NCBI RefSeq assembly: GCF_009498295.1 | Contig: NZ_CP040813.1 | Location: forward strand, 2,239,001-2,303,000 | DNA from: Oceanihabitans sp. IOP_32 | Lineage (GTDB): Bacteria > Bacteroidota > Bacteroidia > Flavobacteriales > Flavobacteriaceae | Direction: 5' to 3' | Length of the DNA: 64,000 bases | Part shown: positions 18,388-28,534 of the stretch, in pieces | How positions within the stretch are numbered: the stretch's first letter is position 1 | Layout of the letters: every line of letters starts with the position of its first letter | Program-made: the position numbers and the translations under genes | The notes under the pieces: model-generated | Told to the model about the DNA's origin: nothing | The model's input: the letters and a program-made list of their open reading frames with translations, nothing else | Databases searched by the model: none

Positions 18388-18993
18388 CTATCCTTGTTTT
18401 TTACATTTTATGAGATAAAAAGGGTAAACATTAGTTACTTCTGTTATTTCTAATAAACCTGCTTTGCCAAATTCTTCTTGTATAGTTTCCCTGTCGTAAA
18501 AGAACATGTTCAAACCACCAAATTTTTCAAATCTATCTTTGCTTATGCAAGTTCCTTGACCGTAAATTTTTGCTTTTTTTGTAATGGTCGTGAAAACCAT
18601 AAATCCGTTTTCTTCTAATTGGTTGTAGCAGTCTTGTATTAGTTTCTCTCTTTCTTTTTTGTTCAATAAATGAATTAAAGCGTAACAATATATGCCGTCG
18701 TACAATTTTTTATCAAAAGGCATTTCAGTTACAGAGCCGTGATAAATAAACAAATCTTTTCCAAAATGTTTTTGGGCTAAATCAATGGCAGTTTTAGAGA
18801 TTTCAATTCCTGTTACGGTAATTCCATTCTCCCTAAATATTTGAGCATTTCGACCACAACCTATACCGGGAATAAGTATGTTTTTAATGTTTTTCTCAAT
18901 AAAGAAGTCTTTTGTCAATACAGTTGATTTTGCAGGTTCAAAACCCCACATTTCCCGTTTGTTTTTAAATGCTTCTTCCCAAAACTCCTTCAT
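18388..18993 (-). CDS. SAM-dependent methyltransferase (TehB/thiopurine-methyltransferase-like)
   Basis: 201 aa from the ATG at 18993, which gives the family N-terminus MKEFWEEAFKNKREMWGFEPA. The frame stays open 33 codons further upstream, but that stretch translates a hairpin and looks non-coding. Motif I is present as ILIPGIGCGRNAQIF, then GIEISKTAIDLAQ (acidic ribose-binding residue), GSVTEMPF and YDGIYCYALIHLL. Substrate unknown: small-molecule methylation (thiol, halide, tellurite) is typical for relatives. It sits alone in a gene-poor stretch between two hairpins, which hints at a mobile cassette. Confidence 0.82.
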   Translation of the reverse strand: MKEFWEEAFKNKREMWGFEPAKSTVLTKDFFIEKNIKNILIPGIGCGRNAQIFRENGITVTGIEISKTAIDLAQKHFGKDLFIYHGSVTEMPFDKKLYDGIYCYALIHLLNKKEREKLIQDCYNQLEENGFMVFTTITKKAKIYGQGTCISKDRFEKFGGLNMFFYDRETIQEEFGKAGLLEITEVTNVYPFYLIKCKKQG

Positions 18994-19052
18994 TGTTAGT
19001 ATGCTTTTAAATTTTTGGTTACTGCTTTTAATATTGCCGATTATGCAAAGAT

Positions 19053-19074
19053 GAAGTGCGCTGAACAGCACTTC
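19053..19074. repeat. Inverted repeat upstream of the methyltransferase gene
   Basis: GAAGTGC and GCACTTC form a 7-bp stem around the 8-base loop GCTGAACA, matching the geometry of the hairpin at 18249-18270 on the other side of the gene. Confidence 0.45.
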
Positions 19075-19452
19075 TTTTATGTAGTTATACAAGATTAGTC
19101 AATTTTTTAGATTAAGTCCGATTTTAAAAACAGATTACTTTTCAGATAAAACCATGCAGTATTTAAACCATTCCAAGGTATTTGTTAAATTACTTGTTGG
19201 CGTGCGTGAATCGTCGAGCGTTTTAAGTTGAATTTTATATGGTATTCATTTCGCTGTTGCTCTTACATTTTAGCACATTAATTTTTTTGATTCGTTAGGT
19301 TGATTTTTACACCTGTGATAAATTGAGTTTAACGAAGAGCGTATGCAGAATTTCTTGCACTTCGGAATACATATTACTAGAACAATTATTTGTTAATCTA
19401 AATACGATACGTTTTTATGAAATCAGATTTTAAAAAGAATGGCCAGTCAGTA

Positions 19453-19530
19453 CCCGGTAGTAAGTCTTTAATTGTACACTTGTGAGTTATACACGGTAAT
19501 GAGTCCTAAATTATACATGTTGCCGCAACT
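19453..19530 (+). repeat. Imperfect tandem repeat, period 39
   Basis: Two units starting CCGGTAGTAAGTC and ACGGTAATGAGTC; the first 30 or so bases of each align with scattered substitutions (AATTGTACAC versus AATTATACAT). The two units are non-coding. Confidence 0.4.
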
Positions 19531-19583
19531 CAAGCAGCCTGATAACGGGTAGTGTTTTCAATTTGCCCCGAAAACACACACCC

Positions 19584-19608
19584 AAAAAAAGGGGCTGGTA
19601 CTCGCCCC
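19584..19608 (-). terminator. Terminator of the DIP1984-family gene
   Basis: Minus strand GGGGC, 8-base loop, GCCCC, then seven T, 20 bases past the stop codon. Confidence 0.75.
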
Positions 19609-19627
19609 GACCATTCAAAAATTTTAT

Positions 19628-20077
19628 TTATTCTATTAACTCTGTTAACCAATTAATTTCTTGAATTTTACTATCTATTTCCCTAAAAGCTCTACCCGTT
19701 TGATCTATTTCGGCTTGTAATTTTTTAATGTCTATGGTCGCCTTTAAATCCTTGTTAAAAGATTGATAATCTACTTGAGCGTATTGGCGTATATGCCTTA
19801 GTTTTTCAGATAGCATTTTTAAGGCATCACGTTGGGCTAAAGCTTCCATTAGATTTTTTTCACCATCAAACGATGTCGCATTATTTGTTTTGTTGATTTG
19901 AACCATAAGGGCTTCAAGTTTTACAATAGCAGCTCTCAATTTCGCAATAAGTTCAACAGGGTCTTCTTGGGGTTTTTTACCTTTTGTGATTATTAAAACG
20001 GGATGAATCCTGTTTTGTAAATGTTCTATTTTTTTTTGAAGGTCGGACCTCAATAGTAATGCTTCAGCGAGTTTCAT
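19628..20077 (-). CDS. DIP1984-family protein
   Basis: 149 aa. Begins MKLAEALLLRSDLQKKIEHL and continues with EDPVELIAKL and LMVQINKTNNATSF, the recognisable pattern of the DIP1984 family (DUF6847; some members are labelled septicolysin). Almost wholly alpha-helical, probably coiled coil, cytoplasmic. The family is scattered among distant bacteria, often in accessory regions, and its function is unknown. It has its own terminator and no operon partner. Confidence 0.85.
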   Translation of the reverse strand: MKLAEALLLRSDLQKKIEHLQNRIHPVLIITKGKKPQEDPVELIAKLRAAIVKLEALMVQINKTNNATSFDGEKNLMEALAQRDALKMLSEKLRHIRQYAQVDYQSFNKDLKATIDIKKLQAEIDQTGRAFREIDSKIQEINWLTELIE

Positions 20078-20195
20078 AATAGATTTTAAATTTATAATTT
20101 GTTTTGTGAAAGCGATTAGGTTTCTCTTTTAAAAAAACTAATCTTCTTTAAATGAAAATCCAATCATTCACTGTTCAAAAACAGCCATCTTCAGT

Positions 20196-21434
20196 TTATT
20201 TTTTAAGAGCAGTCAACTCGGCGACTTTACAAATAACTTCGGTAGCTTTTATCATGCTTTCAACAGGGACATATTCGTAGCGCCCATGAAAATTATGTCC
20301 ACCAGCAAAAATGTTAGGGCATGGTAAGCCCATATAACTTAATTGCGAGCCATCGGTACCACCACGAATAGCTTTTATAATTGGGGTAATGCCTAATTGT
20401 TTCATGGCTTCTTCAGCGATGTCTACAATGTGCATTACGGGTTCAATTTTCTCTCTCATGTTGTAATATTGATCTTTGATTTCTACAACAACAGTATTAT
20501 TATCATACTGAGAGTTTAGCTCGTTAGCTAATTTCTCAAATAAGGCTTTTCTAGCTTCAAACTTTTCTTTATCGTGGTCGCGAATAATATATTCTAAAAC
20601 CGTTTCTTCAACTTCTCCAGATATTGCCGTTAAATGAAAAAAGCCTTCGTAGCCCTCGGTATGTTCTGGGGTTTCTAGTGTAGGTAGAGAGTTAATAAAT
20701 TGAGTGGCTATGTACATCGAGTTAATTAGTTTGCCTTTGGCATATCCAGGGTGCACTATTTTGCCTTTTATCTTCACTTTAGCACTAGCTGCATTAAAGT
20801 TTTCGTATTCTAACTCACCTATTTGGCTGCCATCCATGGTGTAAGCCCAATCTGCTCCAAATTTTTCAACATCGAATTTATGGGCGCCACGACCAATTTC
20901 TTCATCTGGTGTAAAGCCAACACGAATTTTGCCGTGTTTAATTTGTGGGTTGTTAATAAGGTATTCCATGGCCGAAACAATTTCGCAAATACCGGCCTTA
21001 TCATCGGCACCTAAAAGTGTTGTGCCATCGGTAGTAATTAGTGTTTGCCCAATGTATTGGCGTAAATCATCAAAATAATCTGGCGATAACACAATGTTTT
21101 CCTCTTTATTTAATAAAATATCGCCACCGTGGTAATTCTCAATGATTTGCGGTTTTACGTTGGCACCAGTAAAATCGGGGGAGGTATCAAAATGCGCTAT
21201 AAACCCAATTGTTGGTACGTCGTAATCTACATTACTTGGTAAAGTGGCCATGATATAGGCATTGTCGTCTATAGTAACATCTTCCATACCAATAGTTTTT
21301 AATTCCTCGGCTAATTTATTGGCAAGATCCCATTGTTTTTTGGTGCTTGGTGTGCTGTCTGAATTGGGGTTAGATTCTGTATCAATAATAGCGTAACTTA
21401 TAAATCGTTTAATAATGTCTTCTTTTGAAATCAT
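20196..21434 (-). CDS. pepT: Peptidase T (tripeptidase)
   Basis: 412 aa from the ATG at 21434 ([15 protein letters not shown]); the frame extends 26 codons further but adds nothing family-like. Zinc aminotripeptidase of family M20B that removes the N-terminal residue from tripeptides. Motifs: [12 protein letters not shown] (metal His and Asp), [16 protein letters not shown], the catalytic glutamate in [11 protein letters not shown], a dimerisation domain in the middle, and [20 protein letters not shown] with [14 protein letters not shown] near the C-terminus. Length is normal (about 410 aa). Confidence 0.94.
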   Translation of the reverse strand: MISKEDIIKRFISYAIIDTESNPNSDSTPSTKKQWDLANKLAEELKTIGMEDVTIDDNAYIMATLPSNVDYDVPTIGFIAHFDTSPDFTGANVKPQIIENYHGGDILLNKEENIVLSPDYFDDLRQYIGQTLITTDGTTLLGADDKAGICEIVSAMEYLINNPQIKHGKIRVGFTPDEEIGRGAHKFDVEKFGADWAYTMDGSQIGELEYENFNAASAKVKIKGKIVHPGYAKGKLINSMYIATQFINSLPTLETPEHTEGYEGFFHLTAISGEVEETVLEYIIRDHDKEKFEARKALFEKLANELNSQYDNNTVVVEIKDQYYNMREKIEPVMHIVDIAEEAMKQLGITPIIKAIRGGTDGSQLSYMGLPCPNIFAGGHNFHGRYEYVPVESMIKATEVICKVAELTALKK

Positions 21435-21633
21435 TTGATATGTTTTTAAAAGCATAAAGTTACAATTTATCCCAGTAAATACGGTCGGATAAGCCTTTAA
21501 TTTTTTTAGCACGCCTATCTATATTGTAAGGTGAAAACCTTTTTTAGTCCTAACCCTAAGATGCAGGTTATGCCACTTAGAATAATAAAAAATAAGACAC
21601 AGTTTTTTTGAGATTTTTTTAAGACTTTTAAAA

Positions 21634-21664
21634 TTGTTTAATTTTTTATTTAGCGGTATTTTTG
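21634..21664 (+). promoter_or_regulatory. Promoter of pyrD
   Basis: TTG (21634-21636), 20 bases, then TATTTTTG (21657-21664): complete Bacteroidota promoter. The start codon follows 16 bases later. Confidence 0.55.
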
Positions 21665-21679
21665 CGCAAACCAATAAAG

Positions 21680-22714
21680 ATGTACAAATTATTACTTCGA
21701 CCGTTATTTTTTTCATTCGATCCTGAAAAGATTCATCATTTTACTTTCTCATTAATTAAATTTAGTTCTAAAATTCCGGGCTTTACAGCTCTATTTAGAA
21801 GCATGTATGTTGTTAATGACAAGCGGTTAGAGCGAAAATTATTTGGCTTAACTTTTAAAAATCCCGTGGGATTAGCAGCGGGTTTTGATAAAAATGCCGA
21901 ATTGTACAACGAGTTAGCAAACTTTGGTTTTGGCTTTATAGAAATTGGCACAGTAACACCAAAAGCACAAGAAGGCAATCCTAAAAAACGATTGTTTAGA
22001 CTAAAAGACGACCAAGGTATTATTAACCGTATGGGGTTTAATAATGCGGGTTTAGAGGCTGCCATTTCGCAATTAAAAAAGAATAAAGGAAAAGTGATTA
22101 TTGGTGGTAATATTGGCAAAAACACTCAAACCAAACCCGAAGATTATACCAAAGATTATCTAGAATGTTTTAATGCTTTGCACCCTTATGTCGATTATTT
22201 TGTGCTTAATGTGAGTTGTCCAAATGTGGGCAGCCATGCCAAATTGAATGACAAAGACTATTTGGAAGAACTGATAAATGCCGTAAAAAATGCGAATCAC
22301 ACTTTTGATAAACAAAAGCCTATTTTGCTAAAAATAGCACCAGATTTAAATGATAATCAATTAGATGAAATTATTGAGCTTGTTGCCGATACTAAACTTG
22401 ACGGTGTAATTGCGAGCAATACCTCGATGGATAGAAGTGGTTTAAAAGCGTCTAAGGCACAACTGGAGGCTATTGGCAATGGCGGATTAAGCGGACAACC
22501 TATTAAAGCAAAAAGCACAAGAACGATTAAATATCTATCTGAAAAAAGTAATAAAGCCTTCCCGATTATTGGGGTTGGGGGTGTACACTCTGCTCAAGAT
22601 GCCCAAGAGAAGCTTCAGGCTGGTGCAGATTTATTGCAAGTTTACACGGGTTTTATTTACGAGGGACCGGGTTTAGTTAAAGCTATAAATAAGGCGATTT
22701 TACAAGAAGACTAA
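21680..22714 (+). CDS. pyrD: Dihydroorotate dehydrogenase (class 2, quinone)
   Basis: 344 aa from the ATG at 21680; the TTG six codons earlier overlaps the promoter. Oxidises dihydroorotate to orotate in pyrimidine synthesis. The N-terminal helices ([20 protein letters not shown]) are the membrane-associating extension that marks class 2. FMN/substrate motifs: [46 protein letters not shown] and IGVGGV. Odd point: the active-site loop reads [10 protein letters not shown], with C180 where E. coli class 2 has the catalytic serine; a cysteine there is the class 1 arrangement. Confidence 0.93.
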   Translation: MYKLLLRPLFFSFDPEKIHHFTFSLIKFSSKIPGFTALFRSMYVVNDKRLERKLFGLTFKNPVGLAAGFDKNAELYNELANFGFGFIEIGTVTPKAQEGNPKKRLFRLKDDQGIINRMGFNNAGLEAAISQLKKNKGKVIIGGNIGKNTQTKPEDYTKDYLECFNALHPYVDYFVLNVSCPNVGSHAKLNDKDYLEELINAVKNANHTFDKQKPILLKIAPDLNDNQLDEIIELVADTKLDGVIASNTSMDRSGLKASKAQLEAIGNGGLSGQPIKAKSTRTIKYLSEKSNKAFPIIGVGGVHSAQDAQEKLQAGADLLQVYTGFIYEGPGLVKAINKAILQED

Positions 22715-22942
22715 GTTTTTTGGCGAGCTCCTCCAGTTTTTGAGATGGAAACTGTTAAATGGAGATAGGAATTTGTTTTTTCTGATGGGACAATACGTTT
22801 AAATGGCTTAAAACAAGTTCCAAATGCGGACGCTAAACACCATAAAACAATTAAGGTGCTTTTAATACATATTTTAAGATCCCATTTACTTCGATGCTAT
22901 ACAAAATAATAGTATTTTTATGATCTAATTTTTATGTATTAG

Positions 22943-23806
22943 ATGCCTAAAAACGTTAAAATAATCGAATGTCCGCGCGATGCCATGCAAGGCATAAAAA
23001 CATTTATTCCTACAGCGCAAAAAGTGCAGTATATACAGTCTTTACTTCGTGTAGGTTTCGATACTATTGATTTTGGCAGCTTTGTATCGCCTAAAGCCAT
23101 ACCACAAATGGCAGACACTGCACAAGTACTCGCGCAGTTAGATTTAAGCACAACGGTAAGTAAGCTGTTGGCAATTGTGGTAAATCAAAGAGGCGCAGAA
23201 GAGGCCTCAACGCATAAAGAGATTGACTATTTGGGTTATCCGTTTTCAATTTCAGAGAACTTTCAAATGCGAAATACGCACAAAACTATTGCTGAGTCCA
23301 TTGTGATTTTAGAGGATATTTTAAATCTAGCCGATAAAACCAATAAAGAAGTAGTGGTTTATATCTCTATGGGATTCGGCAATCCCTATGGTGATCCTTG
23401 GGATGTGAATATTGTTGGAGAGTGGACCGAGCGTTTACATAAAATGGGAGTGAAAATTTTATCTTTAAGTGATACTGTTGGGACATCTACCCCAGAAAGC
23501 ATTAGTTATTTGTTTTCTAATTTAATTCTGCAATACCAGCACATAGAATTTGGTGCCCATCTTCATACTACGCCAACCTCCTGGTTTGAGAAGGTTGATG
23601 CGGCTTACAAAGCGGGTTGTTTACGTTTTGATGGCGCTATACAAGGTTTTGGTGGCTGCCCTATGGCAAAAGACGAGCTTACTGGCAATATGCCCACCGA
23701 AAAGCTCTTATCATACTTCACCACACAAAAATGCAACAATCTAAATGCTCTTAGTTTTGAAAGTGCTTATAATGAAGCCTCGAAAATTTTCAATACATTT
23801 TATTAA
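22943..23806 (+). CDS. Hydroxymethylglutaryl-CoA lyase
   Basis: 287 aa TIM-barrel lyase splitting HMG-CoA into acetyl-CoA and acetoacetate (leucine degradation). Seen: IIECPRDAMQGI (family RDG-Q site, here RDAMQ), FGSFVSPKAIPQMAD, SDTVGTSTPE, the metal-binding HLHTTP and the conserved GGCPMAKDELTGNMPTE, which corresponds to the family loop with the catalytic cysteine. The substitutions at the first motif are common in Bacteroidota members. It stands alone; other lyases of the DRE-TIM family (isopropylmalate or citramalate synthase) are longer. Confidence 0.87.
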   Translation: MPKNVKIIECPRDAMQGIKTFIPTAQKVQYIQSLLRVGFDTIDFGSFVSPKAIPQMADTAQVLAQLDLSTTVSKLLAIVVNQRGAEEASTHKEIDYLGYPFSISENFQMRNTHKTIAESIVILEDILNLADKTNKEVVVYISMGFGNPYGDPWDVNIVGEWTERLHKMGVKILSLSDTVGTSTPESISYLFSNLILQYQHIEFGAHLHTTPTSWFEKVDAAYKAGCLRFDGAIQGFGGCPMAKDELTGNMPTEKLLSYFTTQKCNNLNALSFESAYNEASKIFNTFY

Positions 23807-23893
23807 TGTGCCTCAGGAAGTAGTTGTGCGTCGGTAAAAATTAACGCCATAAAAACTGCTCAAATTATTTTAATCAAAAATTATATTAAATAA

Positions 23894-23929
23894 AAACCCC
23901 TGCTTAAGGAATAGACCTTGCAGGGGTTT
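23894..23929. terminator. Bidirectional terminator
   Basis: AAACCCCTGC and GCAGGGGTTT pair perfectly over 10 bp with a 16-base loop. It lies between the convergent HMG-CoA lyase and TonB receptor genes. Confidence 0.75.
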
Positions 23930-24075
23930 AATTAATAAACTTTTAAAATTCTACAAAAAGGTTGCTGGGATGTTCATTCAAATGAATAAATAGCAGTTAA
24001 CGTGCAAAAACAAACTCAGACAACCACTTAGCAAACTTATTTAATTTTAGTTACCTTTATTTGGTTTGTGTTGGT

Positions 24076-26328
24076 CTAAAATCTGAATTCAAGACCTCCA
24101 TAAATACCAAACGGGTGTCCTGGTCTTAAACCAGAAGGCGTTCTTGACACCGCATAAGTATTATCTAATAAATTGATAATATTTGCTGTTAAATTTAATT
24201 GCTTAGTGACATAATATTTGCTAGATAAATCTAGAACAAAGTTAGAAGCAACTTTTTCGTTATCTGGTATTGCACCAGTTCCAGATTGAGTTCTAAATTC
24301 TCCGTTGTATCTGGCGTTTACATTAACTTCAAATTTAGAATGCTCGAATGACAGCGCAGCATTAAATTGATTTTTTGGTATGTAAGGCATCTCGTCTCCA
24401 GCGGTTACAGTACCCCATAATCTGTTTGTACTTCCAAAGTCGTTTAAAAACTCTGTGTTGGTAAAGGTGTAACCAAAAGTAATAGGCAGAGAAAATTTAC
24501 TATTAGGGTTGGCTAGATTATAGTTTAATAATAATTCGAAGCCGCTTACATTAACTTCACCAGCATTAAATTGATCTAAAGTTCCAGTGCCACCAGAAGC
24601 TGCTAAGTCACTACCTAAAAGATTAGAATAATCGTTGAAGAACCCAACAAGCTCGCCACTTAATTTTCCGAATTGAAAACGAGTTCCTAATTCGTAGTTT
24701 ATGCTTTCTTCTGCTTTTTCGCCTTCTTGATTTCCAGGAGGAGAGAAACCTTTATGTACGCCTCCAAAAACAGAAACATCATTGTTAAATTTATAATTCA
24801 CACCCACTCCAGGAATAAAAATAGAAACCGTGTTTTCTCTGTTTTTTAAATCAACACCCGTTCTGTTAACATCATTTTTACCAAAGTCTTCTCTTTTTAG
24901 AGTGATATTTTCGTATCGCAGACCAGGCGCAAAGGTCCAATTGTTATATTTTAGTTTATAAGTTACAAACGAAGCAAAGGCGTTTGCACTGCTTATTCTG
25001 TTGGCATCTGTTCCAGGAGTTCCTGCTGTAGTTAATGTTAGAATACCAGCATCTGAAATACTGTAGTTATCTACCCATTGAAACCTGTCTTCTTCGTCAT
25101 AGTGGTATCTTAAACCAATTTCAATATCGTGAAAGAGATCTCCTGTATACCAATGGTAATCGAATTTCGTTTGAATCCCTTGAGCATAATATTCTCTGTT
25201 GTTTGCTTTTATACCTAAAACATCGGCTGCCGAATTAATGCTGCCTGTTACGGTATTAAAATGCCCTGATAGGGTTGTGGGATTATTTAAAACATTGGCA
25301 ATAGATTGTTTATCGCCATTAAAAGTAACATCGTTTAACTTGTACCAATTTCTTGCAAAGTTGTTGCGGTATAAGTTGGTTGTTACTCTAAAATTTTCGG
25401 AAATATCTAAATTATGGGTGAGCACATATTGAGTATGGTCGGTTTTCATTTTATCATGGTTAGAAGCCGCATATCTAGAAAACGGATTTGCATTAAAATC
25501 GGCTTCAGATAAGCCTAAATAGGTTTCGTTTCCATTTTCATCAGAATACTGAAACTTAAATTCTAAATATTGCTTAACAGATGCATTTGGAAACAAATTT
25601 GCTCTTACTTTGGCGACCACATCATTTTTGTTAAACCCTGTGTTTTTTCCGCTAGGTAAATTTTTAAATCCGTCCGATCCATAATTTAAATACTCTACCA
25701 TATAGCCAAATGTTTCATTGGCACCGCCAACTTTTGCATGTACTTGGTTAGAATTAAAACTACCGTAACTTGCTCTTATTTTACCTGAAAATTTGCTTGT
25801 TATTTGAGACGAAATCAAATTAATGGCCCCACCACTTGTAAATGGCCCGTATTGTACTTGGCTACTTCCTTTTAAAACTTCAACAGCTTCCATTCTTGCA
25901 ATGGTTGGAAAGTAGTAAGCCGCAGAGGCGCTGTATGGTGCAGGAGCGGTTAAAATGCCGTCTTCCATAATAGTAATTTTAGAGCTTCTTCCTGGAGATG
26001 TACCTCTTAAACTAATATTTGGTCTTAACCCAAAACCGTCTTCCTCATAAATATTAATACCTGGAACAGCGCTTAGAACTTTGTGAATATCTGTAAAATT
26101 AAATTTTTCAAGTTCTTTAGGTGATAAATAAAAAGCCGAACCTGTTCTATGTTTGGCAACATACTTATTGCCTAAAATTTTGTTGGCATCGATTATGACT
26201 TCATCTAATTTTTGAATGGAGTCTAATTGCCCTTTTTGCATTTCAACCTCTTGTTGTTGAGCTGTTATAGTAGCTGTAAATAGGGAGGTAAGCGCTAATA
26301 ACTTAATCTTTGTTTTATTTAGATTCAT
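24076..26328 (-). CDS. FecA-like TonB-dependent receptor
   Basis: 750 aa. Signal peptide ending near ITA (residue 23), no carboxypeptidase-like domain, a TonB-box-like LDEVII, then a plug with the hallmark of Fe(III)-dicitrate receptor homologues: EDGFGLRPNISLRGTSPGRSSKITIMEDG, APAPYSASAAYYFPTIARME and VLKGSSQVQYGPFTSGGAINLIS. The barrel ends in the aromatic LEFRF. Iron-chelate uptake is likely, but no FecIR-type regulators are adjacent and the exact ligand is unknown. It has a well-formed promoter and a shared terminator. Confidence 0.9.
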   Translation of the reverse strand: MNLNKTKIKLLALTSLFTATITAQQQEVEMQKGQLDSIQKLDEVIIDANKILGNKYVAKHRTGSAFYLSPKELEKFNFTDIHKVLSAVPGINIYEEDGFGLRPNISLRGTSPGRSSKITIMEDGILTAPAPYSASAAYYFPTIARMEAVEVLKGSSQVQYGPFTSGGAINLISSQITSKFSGKIRASYGSFNSNQVHAKVGGANETFGYMVEYLNYGSDGFKNLPSGKNTGFNKNDVVAKVRANLFPNASVKQYLEFKFQYSDENGNETYLGLSEADFNANPFSRYAASNHDKMKTDHTQYVLTHNLDISENFRVTTNLYRNNFARNWYKLNDVTFNGDKQSIANVLNNPTTLSGHFNTVTGSINSAADVLGIKANNREYYAQGIQTKFDYHWYTGDLFHDIEIGLRYHYDEEDRFQWVDNYSISDAGILTLTTAGTPGTDANRISSANAFASFVTYKLKYNNWTFAPGLRYENITLKREDFGKNDVNRTGVDLKNRENTVSIFIPGVGVNYKFNNDVSVFGGVHKGFSPPGNQEGEKAEESINYELGTRFQFGKLSGELVGFFNDYSNLLGSDLAASGGTGTLDQFNAGEVNVSGFELLLNYNLANPNSKFSLPITFGYTFTNTEFLNDFGSTNRLWGTVTAGDEMPYIPKNQFNAALSFEHSKFEVNVNARYNGEFRTQSGTGAIPDNEKVASNFVLDLSSKYYVTKQLNLTANIINLLDNTYAVSRTPSGLRPGHPFGIYGGLEFRF

Positions 26329-26350
26329 TATAAATAGATTTTTATTTTGG

Positions 26351-26381
26351 CAAATATAAACCTCAATGCCAAATCAGCAAA
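26351..26381 (-). promoter_or_regulatory. Promoter of the FecA-like receptor gene
   Basis: Minus strand TTTG (26381-26378), 19 bases, TATATTTG (26358-26351): one of the best matches to the Bacteroidota consensus in the window. The ATG lies 22 bases downstream. Confidence 0.65.
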
Positions 26382-26630
26382 ACTTATTTAGAATAAATAA
26401 AAATAACTTTTTTTAATAGTTTGAAAATCAAAATAATAACTTGAAATTTTTTTTTACGGCGATATGTTTCAATTCTTTAGGGTTAAAAACACTTGCTAAC
26501 TTTAACTTTTTTCTTGTTTAACTTGGTTAAGTATAGCAAACAACTTCGTTATAAGGTGTTAAATATTGTTTTGTGAATTAAAAAATTACTTCATAAGTAT
26601 ATAATTAATAAAAGTTTAAATAATAAATTG

Positions 26631-26638
26631 TAAATTTG
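26631..26638 (+). promoter_or_regulatory. -7 box of guaB
   Basis: TAAATTTG, 25 bases before the start codon; no clear -33 TTG. Confidence 0.45.
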
Positions 26639-26663
26639 CACGCAATTATACTTTAATTGCATC

Positions 26664-28136
26664 ATGATAGCACACAACAATAAGATTTTAGGTGAAGGTT
26701 TAACGTACGACGACGTTTTATTAGTTCCAGCATTCTCAGAAGTACTTCCGCGCGAAGTAAATATTCAATCAAAATTTACACGAAACATAACCATTAATGT
26801 TCCTATTATTTCGGCCGCTATGGATACGGTAACCGAAAGTAAAATGGCTATCGCTATGGCGCAAGAAGGAGGTATAGGTGTCTTGCATAAAAATATGACT
26901 ATTGAGGATCAAGCCAAAAAGGTAAGACGTGTAAAACGTGCCGAGAGTGGTATGATTATGGATCCTGTAACCTTACCCCTTACCGCAAAAGTGGGCGATG
27001 CAAAACAATATATGGCCGAGTATGGTATTGGAGGTATTCCAATTATAGATGACAATCGTACCTTAAAAGGTATTGTTACCAATCGCGATTTGCGTTTTGA
27101 GCATGATAACAAACGAGCCATTGTAGACATGATGACTAAGGACAACTTGGTAACCGCTGCTGTGGGTACCTCATTACAAGATGCCGAAGCAATTCTACAA
27201 GAACATAAAATTGAAAAACTACTTATTGTAGACGAAAACTATAAATTATCGGGTTTAATAACGTTTAGAGACATTACTAAGCTTACCCAAAAACCAAATT
27301 CCAACAAAGATGAGTATGGACGTTTGCGTGTTGCTGCAGCTATTGGTGTTACGGGAGATGCTGTAGATAGAGCCGAAGCTTTGGTAAAAGCAGGTGTTGA
27401 TGCTGTAGTAATCGATACAGCTCACGGTCATACAAAAGGTGTGGTCACGGTATTAAAACAAGTAAAAGCTAAGTTTCCAAACCTCGATGTTATTGTGGGT
27501 AATATTGCCACTGGTGAGGCTGCGAAATATTTAGTTGAGGCGGGTGCCGATGCTGTAAAAGTAGGTATTGGTCCAGGTTCTATTTGTACAACTCGCGTTA
27601 TTGCAGGTGTGGGTTATCCACAATTTTCTGCGGTTTTAGAAGTGGCAGAAGCTATAAAAGGAAGCGGTGTTCCTGTAATTGCCGATGGTGGTATTCGCTA
27701 CACAGGTGATATTCCTAAAGCTATTGCAGCGGGAGCAGATACTGTTATGTTGGGCTCGCTTTTAGCTGGAACCAAAGAATCTCCAGGGGAGACCATTATT
27801 TACGAAGGACGAAAATTTAAATCTTACCGTGGTATGGGTTCTGTAGAAGCCATGAAGCAAGGCAGTAAAGATCGTTATTTTCAAGATGTTGAAGACGATA
27901 TTAAAAAATTAGTGCCCGAAGGTATTGTAGGTCGTGTACCCTATAAAGGCTATTTATACGAGAGTATTCACCAGTTTATTGGTGGCTTACGTGCTGGAAT
28001 GGGCTACTGTGGTGCTAAGGATATTCAAACCTTAAAAGATACAGGGAAATTTGTAAAAATTACAGCGAGCGGGATTAACGAAAGCCACCCGCACGATGTG
28101 ACTATTACTAATGAGTCTCCTAATTATTCTAGGTAG
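26664..28136 (+). CDS. guaB: IMP dehydrogenase
   Basis: 490 aa. Oxidises IMP to XMP with NAD, the committed step to GMP. (beta/alpha)8 barrel interrupted by a Bateman module of two CBS domains (about residues 95-210, with [17 protein letters not shown] and [20 protein letters not shown]). Motifs: [39 protein letters not shown], the catalytic loop [12 protein letters not shown] with the nucleophilic cysteine, [27 protein letters not shown] and the flap YRGMGS. Full length and apparently monocistronic. Confidence 0.97.
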   Translation: MIAHNNKILGEGLTYDDVLLVPAFSEVLPREVNIQSKFTRNITINVPIISAAMDTVTESKMAIAMAQEGGIGVLHKNMTIEDQAKKVRRVKRAESGMIMDPVTLPLTAKVGDAKQYMAEYGIGGIPIIDDNRTLKGIVTNRDLRFEHDNKRAIVDMMTKDNLVTAAVGTSLQDAEAILQEHKIEKLLIVDENYKLSGLITFRDITKLTQKPNSNKDEYGRLRVAAAIGVTGDAVDRAEALVKAGVDAVVIDTAHGHTKGVVTVLKQVKAKFPNLDVIVGNIATGEAAKYLVEAGADAVKVGIGPGSICTTRVIAGVGYPQFSAVLEVAEAIKGSGVPVIADGGIRYTGDIPKAIAAGADTVMLGSLLAGTKESPGETIIYEGRKFKSYRGMGSVEAMKQGSKDRYFQDVEDDIKKLVPEGIVGRVPYKGYLYESIHQFIGGLRAGMGYCGAKDIQTLKDTGKFVKITASGINESHPHDVTITNESPNYSR

Positions 28137-28534
28137 ATTTTTCTTTAAGAATTACGGGCGTTTGGTCTCTTGTAAGCCTTAGATTATGGTTTTGAATATA
28201 GCAAGCGATGTGTTCGTTTTTTTAAACTTCAAAAAAGAGACAACTCTTTGGTGCTAATTCAGTTGTTAAAAACCCAAGTTAAGAGCAAGATTCATAATTG
28301 ATTTGTATCTATCGCCAATAAAGCAATTCTTTTGTTAATATTGTATAGAAAAAAATTACAATACAGAGCTAGCAATAATATTTTAGTTATTGCTAGCTTT
28401 TCATTTTAACAGATGTAGTTTGGTTAAGGTTTGTATTTTAAGTCGGCATTTTGTTTCCTCCCCTTATATTTTACAGATGAGTAGTAGGATATGCGCTATG
28501 AAAAACTTATTTTGGAAACACTAAGACTATTACT
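28137..28534. other. Intergenic region with terminator
   Basis: 398 bases. The only structure is the strong terminator at 28368-28403, 230 bases after guaB. The stretch before it has no credible gene; a small RNA ending at that terminator is possible but unsupported. Confidence 0.45.
28368..28403 (+). terminator. Rho-independent terminator
   Basis: GCTAGCAATAA and TTATTGCTAGC pair perfectly over 11 bp with an 8-base loop, followed by a T-rich run. Confidence 0.75.

Larger units (their letters stand above)
18994..19627. other. Intergenic region with hairpin, 39-bp tandem repeat and terminator
   Basis: 634 bases without a credible gene. It contains the hairpin at 19053-19074, an imperfect 39-bp direct repeat at 19453-19530 and the terminator of the following minus-strand gene at 19584-19608. 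Confidence 0.45.
26329..26663. other. Divergent promoter region between FecA-like gene and guaB
   Basis: 335 AT-rich bases containing the minus-strand promoter at 26351-26381 and a guaB -7 box at 26631-26638. A short hairpin (GCAATTA/TAATTGC, 26642-26660) lies just before the guaB start. I see no Fur-box palindrome I could defend. Confidence 0.5.

Noticed and set aside
18994-19092. 33-residue N-terminal extension of the methyltransferase
   Set aside because: It translates a hairpin region, and the internal ATG gives the family N-terminus.
26642-26660. Purine riboswitch before guaB
   Set aside because: Only a single 7-bp hairpin with a 5-base loop lies between promoter box and start; the three-way junction and conserved core are missing.
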